This document shows positions 26,932 through 33,802 of a DNA stretch of 43,556 bases, one piece after another. Numbering within the stretch: the first letter of the stretch is position 1; every line of letters begins with the position of its first letter. The stretch comes from Sphingomonas bacterium. Lineage in GTDB: Bacteria > Pseudomonadota > Alphaproteobacteria > Sphingomonadales > Sphingomonadaceae. The position numbers and the translations under genes are program-made. The stretch is from the NCBI RefSeq assembly GCF_903644055.1, contig NZ_CAHJXD010000178.1, positions 1 through 43,556 of the forward strand, written 5' to 3'. Below the pieces are notes generated by a model. That model saw only the letters and a list, made by a program, of their open reading frames with translations, searched no databases and had not been told where the DNA came from.

Positions 26932-27686
26932 TGCTGGCGCTCGTCACCGGGGGAACGCGGCGGCTGGGTGCCGCGATCGCCGCGCGGCTGGCGAAAGCGG
27001 GCTATGACCTCGCGCTCCACAGCCATAGCGCCGCCGAGCCGGAGCCCGCGCTGGCCGAGGCGATCCGCGCGAGCGGCGTGCGCTGGGCGAGCTTTCCCGC
27101 CGATTTGGCGGACGAAGCCGCGGTCGATCGCCTGTTCCCACAGGTCATCGCGCATTTCGGCGCCGCGCCGAGCATATTGATCAACAGCGCCTCGCGATTC
27201 GGCGCCGATGACTGGTCGAACGCCACGATCGCCACGATGGTCGAGCATTATGCGGTGAATGCCGCAGCACCGGCGCGGCTCGCACAGCAACTCGTGGAGA
27301 ATCTTGGCGTGGGGCAGGGGGGGGTGGTCATCAACCTGCTCGATCAGCGGATCGTATCGCCGCCCGTGGATCAGGCGAGCTATACCGCCTCGAAACTCGC
27401 GCTCGCCGGGATCACCCAGGCGCTGGCGCGCGCGCTGGCGCCCCGGGTGCGGGTGTGCGGGATCGCGCCCGGTCTGACGCTGCCGACGCCGGACTATTCC
27501 CCGGCGCAGCTCGAACGGCTCGCCACGGCGATGCCGCTTGGCCGCCTGCCGACGCCGGACGATATCGCCGCTGCCGCGCTGTATCTCGTAGAAGCCCAGG
27601 CAACCACCGGGCAGGTCCTGTTCGTCGACGGGGGTGCTTCGATGGTTTCGTTCGAGCGTGATTTTCTCTTCATGACCCGCGACTAG
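26931..27686 (+). CDS. Pteridine reductase-like SDR (PTR1/FolM type)
   Basis: This short-chain reductase has 251 residues. The cofactor motif is TGGTRRLG, the pteridine-reductase variant in which Arg replaces the usual Gly. The catalytic region reads INLLDQRIVSPP and YTASKLALAGITQAL. An Asp is where ordinary SDRs have Ser, as in Leishmania PTR1 (Asp-Tyr-Lys), and the tail has GIAPGLTL. It likely reduces dihydrobiopterin, dihydromonapterin or dihydrofolate with NADPH. Its ATG shares a base with the folB-like stop, so the two enzymes are co-made. Its own stop lies at the edge of a long palindrome. Confidence 0.88.
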   Translation: MLALVTGGTRRLGAAIAARLAKAGYDLALHSHSAAEPEPALAEAIRASGVRWASFPADLADEAAVDRLFPQVIAHFGAAPSILINSASRFGADDWSNATIATMVEHYAVNAAAPARLAQQLVENLGVGQGGVVINLLDQRIVSPPVDQASYTASKLALAGITQALARALAPRVRVCGIAPGLTLPTPDYSPAQLERLATAMPLGRLPTPDDIAAAALYLVEAQATTGQVLFVDGGASMVSFERDFLFMTRD

Positions 27687-27768
27687 GGTCTGTCGTGTTG
27701 ACGTTGAACTCTCGTCACCCCGGCTCAAGGCCGGGGTGACGTTTCAACATGAACACGGCAGCCTCTAG
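27683..27768. repeat. 86-base imperfect palindrome between convergent genes (REP-like)
   Basis: The core is a perfect 12-bp stem (27713-27724 with 27730-27741, arm CGTCACCCCGGC) and a five-base loop. Outside it, 27683-27708 pairs with 27743-27768 in 21 of 26 positions, with two further G-U pairs; the left arm has three extra bases. The outermost CTAG of each arm contains the TAG stop of the gene reading into it. A core of this kind (GTCACCCCGG...CCGGGGTGAC) resembles the dispersed palindromes of sphingomonad genomes, from memory. It probably ends transcription from both sides. Confidence 0.8.
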
Positions 27769-28595
27769 TCCCGGTTGCGAATGCACGGGCCAAGCCCGTC
27801 GGTCACGACCTTGTAATCGGTCCGCGCCTGCTCGGCGTCCGCATCGGCGATGCCTTCAAGGGCGGCGGGCGGCAGGCTCGGCGGCAAACCGCAGGCCAGA
27901 CGATACCACAGAAAAGTCTCGGGCTGGGGCGGGGCTGCGCTGGCGTCGACCAGCTCGGACAGCGCGACCGCCCAGCGCGGCGCCTCTCCCGGACGCCGGA
28001 TGATCGACAGCGAGATCGGTCGTCCATCCGACGTGCGGACGAAGATCTGCGTCTCGCCCTCGCCGGGGAGCGATCCCGCGACATGGAAGGCATGGCCGAT
28101 GCCGATCACCGAAGGCGGCGCATCGGGCGCGACCGATGCGGTGAGGATCGCGCGCAGCCGTGCCTCGCTGGCCGGGGTGCGGAGCAGTTGCGCGTGCGGG
28201 CCGGCCAGGGTGATCTCGCCTGCCCGGGCGGTCGGCGTTGCCAGCAGCAGCACGCCCGTCCCCTTGAGCTTGGCCTTGGCCTGCGCCTGCGGGAGATCGA
28301 CGAGATAGCGTACTTCAGCGGGTGCGGGGCCGCGCCCGCCGATCAGTGCCAGCACCCTGGCTTCGACGAAGAAGCGCACCTTGCCGGAAGCGACGCCCGC
28401 CGCCTGCTCGCGCTTGAGCAATGTCGCTCGGATGATATCGGCCGATAGGATCTGTTGGGCCGCCAATATCATGTCGGCCATCTCGACATAGCCGATCGCG
28501 GGAGCGGCCGGCGGCGGCGGGGGCGCCGCGCCGACATTTGCTGCACTGCCGAAGGCGGCAAGCATGGCTAGAAAGCGATGGGTGAGGGAGGACAT
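27765..28595 (-). CDS. Secreted protein of unknown function
   Basis: I do not recognise a family. The 276-residue product has a short signal peptide (SSLTHRFLAMLAAFGSAANVGAA), then a Pro/Ala stretch (APPPPPAAPA) and a mixed alpha/beta body. Two cysteines near the C-terminus (RLACGLPPSLPP and GLGPCIRNRD) could form a disulfide. It is probably periplasmic. I chose ATG 28595 because AAGGAG lies six bases upstream; an ATG at 28613 would encode that site. It is divergent from tonB across a 237-base gap that holds a direct repeat (GGTCGCCC, optional A, GGCGAT at 28745 and 28782). A role beside TonB transport is only a guess from location. Confidence 0.75.
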   Translation of the reverse strand: MSSLTHRFLAMLAAFGSAANVGAAPPPPPAAPAIGYVEMADMILAAQQILSADIIRATLLKREQAAGVASGKVRFFVEARVLALIGGRGPAPAEVRYLVDLPQAQAKAKLKGTGVLLLATPTARAGEITLAGPHAQLLRTPASEARLRAILTASVAPDAPPSVIGIGHAFHVAGSLPGEGETQIFVRTSDGRPISLSIIRRPGEAPRWAVALSELVDASAAPPQPETFLWYRLACGLPPSLPPAALEGIADADAEQARTDYKVVTDGLGPCIRNRD

Positions 28596-28814
28596 CTGCG
28601 ACTCCTTGCGCATATATTCGCACTGGCGGGCAAAAAAAGGCCGTTTCAAGCCAATCCGCTGATGAAAAAGACCTTGGCCGGCGCACTGATAAAGGGCTTG
28701 CGCGAAAGGAGAAGGCCGCGATAGGAAAGCCATAGTCGTCAGAAGGTCGCCCAGGCGATTTGGCGGCACTCATAGCCGGAGGGTCGCCCGGCGATCATTC
28801 GGCGAAACCCGTTC

Positions 28815-28831
28815 AAGGAGTGCAGTTCCTT
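28815..28831 (+). promoter_or_regulatory. Ribosome-binding site of tonB in a small hairpin
   Basis: AAGGA (28815-28819) is the only good ribosome-binding sequence for tonB but lies 13 bases from the ATG. It can pair with TCCTT (28827-28831) across a seven-base loop, directly before the start codon. The stem would hide the site and is weak, so it may melt with temperature or on ribosome approach. Pairing is seen; regulation is inference. Confidence 0.4.
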
Positions 28832-28832
28832 A

Positions 28833-29483
28833 ATGGCCTATGCTGATCAAACGATGAGCTCCCGCAGGGTAGTGGCGCTTGCACTTGTTGCCGCGCTTCA
28901 CGCGCTGGTGGGATATGCGTTCATTACCGGGCTCGCCTTCAACGTCATCAAGAAGGTTGCCGTCGATACCAAGATCGTCGACGTGCAGGAGCCGCCGCCG
29001 CCGCCGGAGCAGAAGCCGCCGCCGCCGCCGCCCGAACAGAAGGTGGAGCCGCCGCCGATCGTCGCACCGCCGCCGATCGTGCAGACGCAGCAATTGGCGC
29101 CGCCGATCGTCGCGCCGCCCGCCCCGCCGGTTCCTGCTCCGGTGATCCATGTGGATGCGCCCCCCGCGCCGCCGGCACCGAAGATTTCGCAGGCCGCTGG
29201 CGCCAGGGGCGATCCGGCGCAGTGGATCACCAACGACGATTATCCGCCTGGCGCGATGCGCGAGGGTCGTGAAGGCACTACGCGGATTTCCTGGTCGATC
29301 AACGAGCAGGGCAAGGTTGAAAATTGTCAGGTCACGGGCCCCAGCGGCTCGCCCGATCTCGACGAGACGGCATGTCGTCTGATCACGCGGCGCGGCAAAT
29401 ATTCGCCGGCCAAGGACCAGAACGGCCAGCCGATGCGCTCCACCGCAAGCCGCTCCATTCGCTGGACGATTCCGAAAGATTAA
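28833..29483 (+). CDS. tonB: TonB energy transducer
   Basis: TonB carries proton-motive force from ExbB/ExbD to outer-membrane receptors. The 216-residue protein has an N-terminal membrane helix (VVALALVAALHALVGYAFIT), a periplasmic Pro-rich linker (about residues 51-117, runs of PPPPP and PPIVAPP), and a C-terminal TonB domain with YPPGAMREGREGTTRISWSI and ending in SRSIRWTIPKD. The anchor has the conserved Ser-x3-His pattern region (His at ALHAL). An in-frame ATG at 28854 (MSSRR) is possible. It heads the tonB-exbB-exbD-exbD locus. Confidence 0.94.
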   Translation: MAYADQTMSSRRVVALALVAALHALVGYAFITGLAFNVIKKVAVDTKIVDVQEPPPPPEQKPPPPPPEQKVEPPPIVAPPPIVQTQQLAPPIVAPPAPPVPAPVIHVDAPPAPPAPKISQAAGARGDPAQWITNDDYPPGAMREGREGTTRISWSINEQGKVENCQVTGPSGSPDLDETACRLITRRGKYSPAKDQNGQPMRSTASRSIRWTIPKD

Positions 29484-29554
29484 ACGGCGGGCACCGTCGC
29501 CCTTACAACCGGCCGGTGCCCCGGCCCACGCATTGAAGAAGGAAGTCCTCGACC

Positions 29555-30316
29555 ATGAACGCTACCGTTCCCGCAGCAGCAAATTCCAATCCCTACGGCC
29601 TGATGGCCGCGCTCCATCAGGGCGGCGTCATCGCCTGGACGGTCTTCATCATCCTCGTGATCATGTCGGCCGCCACCTGGTTCATCATGTTCACCAAGCT
29701 GTTCGAGCAGCAGAAGATCATGAACCAGGCCAAGCGCGTGCGCACGACCTTCTGGGGCACGCCGACTCTCCGCGAGGGCGCCAACAAGCTCGAGAAGAAC
29801 TCCGCCTACCGTCAGATCGTCGACGACGGCCTGACCGCGCAGGAGCAGCACACCAAGCTTATCGACCCCGTCGACCAGCATGAGTGGCTCGGCAGCTCGC
29901 TCGGCCGCTCGACCGCCGCGATCAACTCGAAGCTCAGCAACGGCCTCGCGGTGCTCGCCACGGTCGGTTCGACCGCGCCGTTCGTCGGCCTGTTCGGCAC
30001 CGTGATCGGCATCTATCGCGCACTGATCAAGATCGGCGCGGCCGGTCAGGCCTCGATCGACGCCGTTGCCGGCCCGGTCGGCGAGGCGCTTATCATGACC
30101 GCGCTCGGCCTCGTCGTCGCGGTGCCCGCGGTGCTCGGCTACAATTGGCTGGTGCGCCGCAACAAGGTGCTGGCCGAGCAGATCGGCGCCTTCTCGACCG
30201 ATCTCCATGGCTATATGGTGTCGAACGGCGCGGTGAAGCCGGCGCTGATCTCGGTGAAGACCGCGCCGACCCCGCCGCTCAAAACCGGCTCGGCGGCCAT
30301 CAATCCGAAGGCGTAA
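29555..30316 (+). CDS. exbB: ExbB, MotA/TolQ/ExbB proton channel protein
   Basis: ExbB forms the pentameric inner-membrane scaffold of the TonB motor (253 residues). A first membrane helix (GGVIAWTVFIILVIMSAATW) is followed by a long cytoplasmic region. The family core comes next: LATVGSTAPFVGLFGTVIGIY and EALIMTALGLVVAVPAVLGYN, which line the proton path. It follows tonB after 71 bases, with GAAGGAAG before the ATG. Confidence 0.95.
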   Translation: MNATVPAAANSNPYGLMAALHQGGVIAWTVFIILVIMSAATWFIMFTKLFEQQKIMNQAKRVRTTFWGTPTLREGANKLEKNSAYRQIVDDGLTAQEQHTKLIDPVDQHEWLGSSLGRSTAAINSKLSNGLAVLATVGSTAPFVGLFGTVIGIYRALIKIGAAGQASIDAVAGPVGEALIMTALGLVVAVPAVLGYNWLVRRNKVLAEQIGAFSTDLHGYMVSNGAVKPALISVKTAPTPPLKTGSAAINPKA

Positions 30317-30324
30317 CGGCGCGC

Positions 30325-30348
30325 GCGGCGGGGCCGGAGCTCCGCCGC
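30325..30348 (+). other. GC-rich hairpin between exbB and the first exbD
   Basis: GCGGCGG (30325-30331) pairs with CCGCCGC (30342-30348) around a ten-base loop, eight bases after the exbB stop. No T-run follows, so it is not a terminator. It could protect the exbB 3' end and set the ExbB to ExbD ratio, since ExbB is needed in excess over ExbD. Confidence 0.4.
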
Positions 30349-30416
30349 CGCATCTCTACGGGTGATGCATTGTCGCCCGAAGCTCTCCCTCGGCAGCAGA
30401 ATAGGACTTTCCTTCC

Positions 30417-30899
30417 ATGGCAATGAGCGCGGGCCCAGCCGAAGACAATGCCCCGATGTCAGACATCAACACGACGCCCCTCGTGGACGTCATGCTGGTG
30501 CTGTTGATCATCTTCCTGATCACCGTTCCGGTCGTCATTCAGACCGTGCCGGTGTCGCTTCCCAAGGTCGCCTACGAGCCCACGACCAGCAAGCCCGAGA
30601 ATGTCGTGCTCTCGATCCGGGGCAGGAATGGCGGCTGCGAGGTCTATTGGGGCCAGACGAGAATCGCTCCGCAGGAGTTGATCGATCGCTCGGTCGCCAA
30701 GCTCAGGCTCGAGATCGACAAGCAGGGTGGCCCCAATGCGGCCGGGCTGGAGCTGCCCGAGGTGCATATCCGCGCCGACGTCAACACGCCCTGGCGCTGC
30801 GTCGGCGGGGCGATGACCAACGTCGCGCGCGCAGGCTTCGCGCGAGTCGGTTTCATCTCGCAGCCCGATCCGGGCATGTATCATGCGGCGGTCGAGTGA
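30417..30899 (+). CDS. exbD: ExbD-family biopolymer transporter (first copy)
   Basis: ExbD sits in the ExbB pore and carries the proton-binding Asp. This 160-residue copy has the family start SDINTTPLVDVMLVLLIIFL with that Asp in LVDVM, and a periplasmic domain ending in IRADVNTPWRCVGGAMTNVA. The periplasmic part is longer than in the second copy and carries two cysteines (in NGGCEVYWG and PWRCVGG) that could form a disulfide. It follows exbB after 100 bases that include a GC-rich hairpin. Confidence 0.93.
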   Translation: MAMSAGPAEDNAPMSDINTTPLVDVMLVLLIIFLITVPVVIQTVPVSLPKVAYEPTTSKPENVVLSIRGRNGGCEVYWGQTRIAPQELIDRSVAKLRLEIDKQGGPNAAGLELPEVHIRADVNTPWRCVGGAMTNVARAGFARVGFISQPDPGMYHAAVE

Positions 30900-30943
30900 T
30901 GCGGTCCCTCTCCACGCGCTTCAGCTTTTCGGAGTTATAAATC

Positions 30944-31372
30944 ATGGCAATGGCAGCAGCCACCGCTGAAGGCGAGCCGATGATGGACATCAACACGACG
31001 CCGTTGATCGACGTCATGCTGGTGCTCCTGATCATGTTCATCATCACCATCCCCGTGCAGACGCATGCGGTGAAGCTCGACCTTCCGCAAAATACCAACG
31101 CCCCGCCGCCGCCGATCCTGCCCACCAAGAATCGCGTATCGATCGATCCCGCGGGGACGATCGCGTGGAACGGCGCGCCGATCAATCTTACGATCCTGCG
31201 CCAGTATCTCGACCAGACGCAGCAGATGGATCCGATCCCCGAGCTGCACGTCGAGCCCGATCCGCAGGCACGCTACGAGATCGTCGACGAGGTGCTCGCG
31301 GTCACCAAGCGCGCCAACGTTTCGAAGATGGGCTTCGTGGGCAACGAGAAATACGCCGACTACGCCGGTTGA
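30944..31372 (+). CDS. exbD: ExbD-family biopolymer transporter (second copy)
   Basis: This second ExbD has 142 residues. It has the same membrane segment (DINTTPLIDVMLVLLIMFII, proton-binding Asp in LIDVM) but a shorter periplasmic domain without cysteines (LHVEPDPQARYEIVDEVLAV). Tandem exbD genes behind exbB are known in xanthomonads and common in sphingomonads; the second copy can serve particular receptors. GGAG precedes the ATG at ten bases. A strong intrinsic terminator lies 19 bases after its stop and ends the operon. Confidence 0.93.
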   Translation: MAMAAATAEGEPMMDINTTPLIDVMLVLLIMFIITIPVQTHAVKLDLPQNTNAPPPPILPTKNRVSIDPAGTIAWNGAPINLTILRQYLDQTQQMDPIPELHVEPDPQARYEIVDEVLAVTKRANVSKMGFVGNEKYADYAG

Positions 31373-31391
31373 TCCGATAGCGCACGTCATG

Positions 31392-31427
31392 AAGAGGGTG
31401 ACCGGGAGAGCCGGTCGCCCTCTTTTT
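31392..31427 (+). terminator. Intrinsic terminator of the tonB-exbBDD operon
   Basis: GAGGGTGACCGG (31394-31405) and CCGGTCGCCCTC (31411-31422) form a 12-bp stem with one G-U pair and a five-base loop, followed by five T (31423-31427). Two A before the stem can pair with the first T, lengthening it. It separates the TonB operon from the diiron-type gene. Confidence 0.92.
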
Positions 31428-31464
31428 GCGTAACGGTTTCGCGTCCGGCTCCGCTGATCGCAAG

Positions 31465-31489
31465 GGAACGCCATCGTCCGCCGTGGGTT
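31465..31489 (+). promoter_or_regulatory. Putative EcfG-type stress promoter
   Basis: GGAAC (31465-31469), exactly 16 bases, then GGTT (31486-31489). This is the same sequence and spacing as at 11643-11667 and one base from the EcfG consensus. Transcription would start near 31496, giving a leader of about 26 bases to the ATG at 31522. It lies between the upstream terminator and the gene, as an independent promoter should. Confidence 0.55.
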
Positions 31490-31521
31490 TGGACGGTCTA
31501 GTTTCTTTGGAGATCAACCAC

Positions 31522-32421
31522 ATGGCGAGCCAGCCCGCGTACGGCGACCAATCGCCGCGACGCTCGCAATTTCTCACGTCCAGCTTTCAGCGCGGTCTGA
31601 CGCACTGGAATCATGAGCGCCTGGCACCCGGCTTCATATCTCCGGACTGGCAGAAGACGCTGGAGCGCGATACGCGCATGCTCCGTCTGGAAGGTGCCTT
31701 TCTAGAGGAGCTTCGCCAGGCGGTAGCTTTGGAAGCACGTTGCGTACCGAGCGATCCCGAGCGCTTCGTTTCCTGGTTCGAGAATCTCAAGCAGGAAGGG
31801 CCGGGGCAGGGCGATGCACTGTTCCCTTGGCTGGCAACGCAGGCGAGCGCAGCGGAGCTACGCTGGTTCTTTACGCAGGAGGCCGCGGGCGAGGCAGGGT
31901 TCGACGACCTCGTGGCGATGACTCAGGTCAAGCTGCCGCCCCGCGCCAAGCTGGAGCTGGCGCGTAACTATTGGGATGAGATGGGACGCGGCCATGCGGC
32001 TGGCATGCACGGCCCGATGCTCGACAGGCTGATCGAAACGCTTGGCGTCGAACCATCGATCGACTCGACCGTCTGGGAGAGTTTGGCGTTGGCCAATGCC
32101 ATGACGGCGATGGCGACGAGCAGGCGTTACGTGTGGCAGTCGGTCGGCGCATTGGGCGTGATCGAGCTGACCGCTCCGGGGCGTTCCGCCCAGGTAGCGG
32201 CTGGCTTGCGAAGGATCGGGCTCGGCGTCGAGGATAGCCGTTACTTCGATCTGCACGCCGTGATGGACGTCAAGCATAGCGAGGCCTGGAACCGTGAAGC
32301 GCTGATACCGCTGGTCGAGGAAGATCCGCGGCGGGCGGTCGCGATCGCCGAGGGTGCGCTGATCCGCCTGACGTGCGGCGCGCTTTGCTTCCAGCGTTAC
32401 CGCTCCGAGCTGTGGGGCTGA
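31522..32421 (+). CDS. Heme-oxygenase-like diiron protein (HDO superfamily)
   Basis: This all-helical protein of 299 residues belongs to the family often called iron-containing redox enzyme. A full set of likely metal ligands is visible: Glu120 or Glu124 in FFTQEAAGEAGFDDL, Glu153 and His163 in WDEMGRGHAAGMH (E-x9-H), Glu215 in GVIELTAPG, and His245, Asp249 and His252 in LHAVMDVKH (H-x3-D-x2-H). This is the pattern of HDO enzymes such as SznF, which use O2. The substrate is unknown. ATG 31522 is supported by TTGGAG nine bases upstream; the frame stays open into the terminator before it. It has its own EcfG-like promoter, and its 3' end overlaps a convergent MFS gene by 25 bases. Confidence 0.83.
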   Translation: MASQPAYGDQSPRRSQFLTSSFQRGLTHWNHERLAPGFISPDWQKTLERDTRMLRLEGAFLEELRQAVALEARCVPSDPERFVSWFENLKQEGPGQGDALFPWLATQASAAELRWFFTQEAAGEAGFDDLVAMTQVKLPPRAKLELARNYWDEMGRGHAAGMHGPMLDRLIETLGVEPSIDSTVWESLALANAMTAMATSRRYVWQSVGALGVIELTAPGRSAQVAAGLRRIGLGVEDSRYFDLHAVMDVKHSEAWNREALIPLVEEDPRRAVAIAEGALIRLTCGALCFQRYRSELWG

Positions 32422-33761
32422 TCGGCCTTGAGCGCCCGGGCTCCGAGCAGGAAATGCACGGACGCCCAGATATAGAAGAGCGCATCGATGCGCAGCGCGC
32501 GTGTCAGTCCGGCAGCCGAGGCCTGCGAGCATAAATCCTGGGTCGATCGAGCGGTGGCGCACATCGCCGCCTGATCGCCCAACGCCGATGTCGTGAAATG
32601 ATCGCTCAACATCCCGACGAGCGTTGGGCCGATGCCCAGGCCGAGGCCGTTCATGACCATCAAAAGTATCGCGACGGCGGTCGCGCGGGCATGGGGACCG
32701 ACACTGTCCGCCGTGGCCGCATAGACCGGCCCGAAATAGAGATGCGCCCCGCAGAAAGCGGGCAGCGCGAACATGGCGATGGCGACGGGGCTCGATTGGC
32801 CAAGCGCGGCGAGGAAGAAAAGCAGACCGATCATCGTACCGCCAGCGGCGGTGATGGCCCTCGCATCCTTCTGTCGGAGCTTGTCGGCAATCAGCCCACC
32901 CGCAGCGATACCGATGCCGATCCCAAGGCCCGCGACGATCCCGAACCCCGTGGCGGCGGTATGAAGCGGAAGCTGCTGGGTGCGCATCAGCAGCGGCACC
33001 GAAAAGTAGGTGATGCCATAGCCGCCGATCGAGGCCAGAGTCGCGCCCGCCGCCATGTGGCGAAATGCCGGGTTCGACCACAGGGTGCGGACGACCCATC
33101 GGAAATCCGGTGGCGACGACTCCGCGATTGCATCCTGCGCGCCGCGCTCGGGCTCGCGCAGCGCCAATCCGATCAATATCGCCAGCGCCACGCCGGGCAG
33201 GCCGAGCATGACGAAGGCGCTTCGCCAGCCGAGCAGTTCGGCAATCCAACCCCCGGCGACCGCCCCGAACAGGATACCGATCGGCACACCCAGCGAAAAA
33301 ATCGCGAGCGCGGTCGCACGGCGGCGGGAGGGCCAGAGATCGGCGATCAGCGATTGGGCGGCGGGCGCATATCCGGCCTCGCCGATCCCTACGCCCATCC
33401 GCCCGAGCACAAGCTGCGGCACAGTCCTGGCCAGACCGCAGGCAGCGGTGGCGAGCGACCAGAGACCGACGCTCCAGGCTATGATCGCGATGCGCGAGCG
33501 ACGCTCCGCGAGCCGGGCGATCGGCAGGCTCAGCAGCGCGTTGAACAAGGCGAAAGAGAGCCCGCCGAGTAGCCCGAGCTGTTTGTCGCTGAGACCAAGT
33601 TCCGCTTTCATCGGCTGGCCGAGAATGCCGATCAACTGGCGATCGACGAAATTCACGACATAGACCAGGGTGAGCAGAAAGAGGGTGAACCGCGCCCCGG
33701 CGCGTCGCGTGATGCTCATGATGTGCGTGCTTTGGCGCGCGTCGCGCCGATCGGCAAGCAT
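32397..33761 (-). CDS. MFS transporter, Spinster-like
   Basis: This is a twelve-helix major facilitator protein of 454 residues. The N-terminal motif VYVVNFVDRQLIGILGQPM followed by LGLSDKQLGLLGG, and GRMGVGIGEAGYAPAAQSLI in helix 4, mark the Spinster-related group that is abundant in sphingomonads. Substrates are unknown; aromatic or steroid-like compounds and lysolipids are known for relatives. AAGGG nine bases before ATG 33761 supports that start, while ATG 33719 (MSITRRAG) is an alternative. The last 25 bases overlap the end of the diiron-type gene on the other strand. It is divergent from rpiA. Confidence 0.9.
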   Translation of the reverse strand: MLADRRDARQSTHIMSITRRAGARFTLFLLTLVYVVNFVDRQLIGILGQPMKAELGLSDKQLGLLGGLSFALFNALLSLPIARLAERRSRIAIIAWSVGLWSLATAACGLARTVPQLVLGRMGVGIGEAGYAPAAQSLIADLWPSRRRATALAIFSLGVPIGILFGAVAGGWIAELLGWRSAFVMLGLPGVALAILIGLALREPERGAQDAIAESSPPDFRWVVRTLWSNPAFRHMAAGATLASIGGYGITYFSVPLLMRTQQLPLHTAATGFGIVAGLGIGIGIAAGGLIADKLRQKDARAITAAGGTMIGLLFFLAALGQSSPVAIAMFALPAFCGAHLYFGPVYAATADSVGPHARATAVAILLMVMNGLGLGIGPTLVGMLSDHFTTSALGDQAAMCATARSTQDLCSQASAAGLTRALRIDALFYIWASVHFLLGARALKADQPHSSER

Positions 33762-33802
33762 GCCATATTGCCCTTCGCCGCGCTGATGTTCATGGCGGGC
33801 GG

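Noticed and set aside
28806-28829. A third GGAAC...GGTT on the minus strand facing the secreted-protein gene
   Set aside because: The spacer is 15 bases, one shorter than the known range, and it lies over 200 bases from the start codon.
28989-29180. Short tandem repeats of CCG/GCC triplets
   Set aside because: They encode the Pro-rich linker of TonB, which explains them; they are not a CRISPR array or an unstable microsatellite in a gap.
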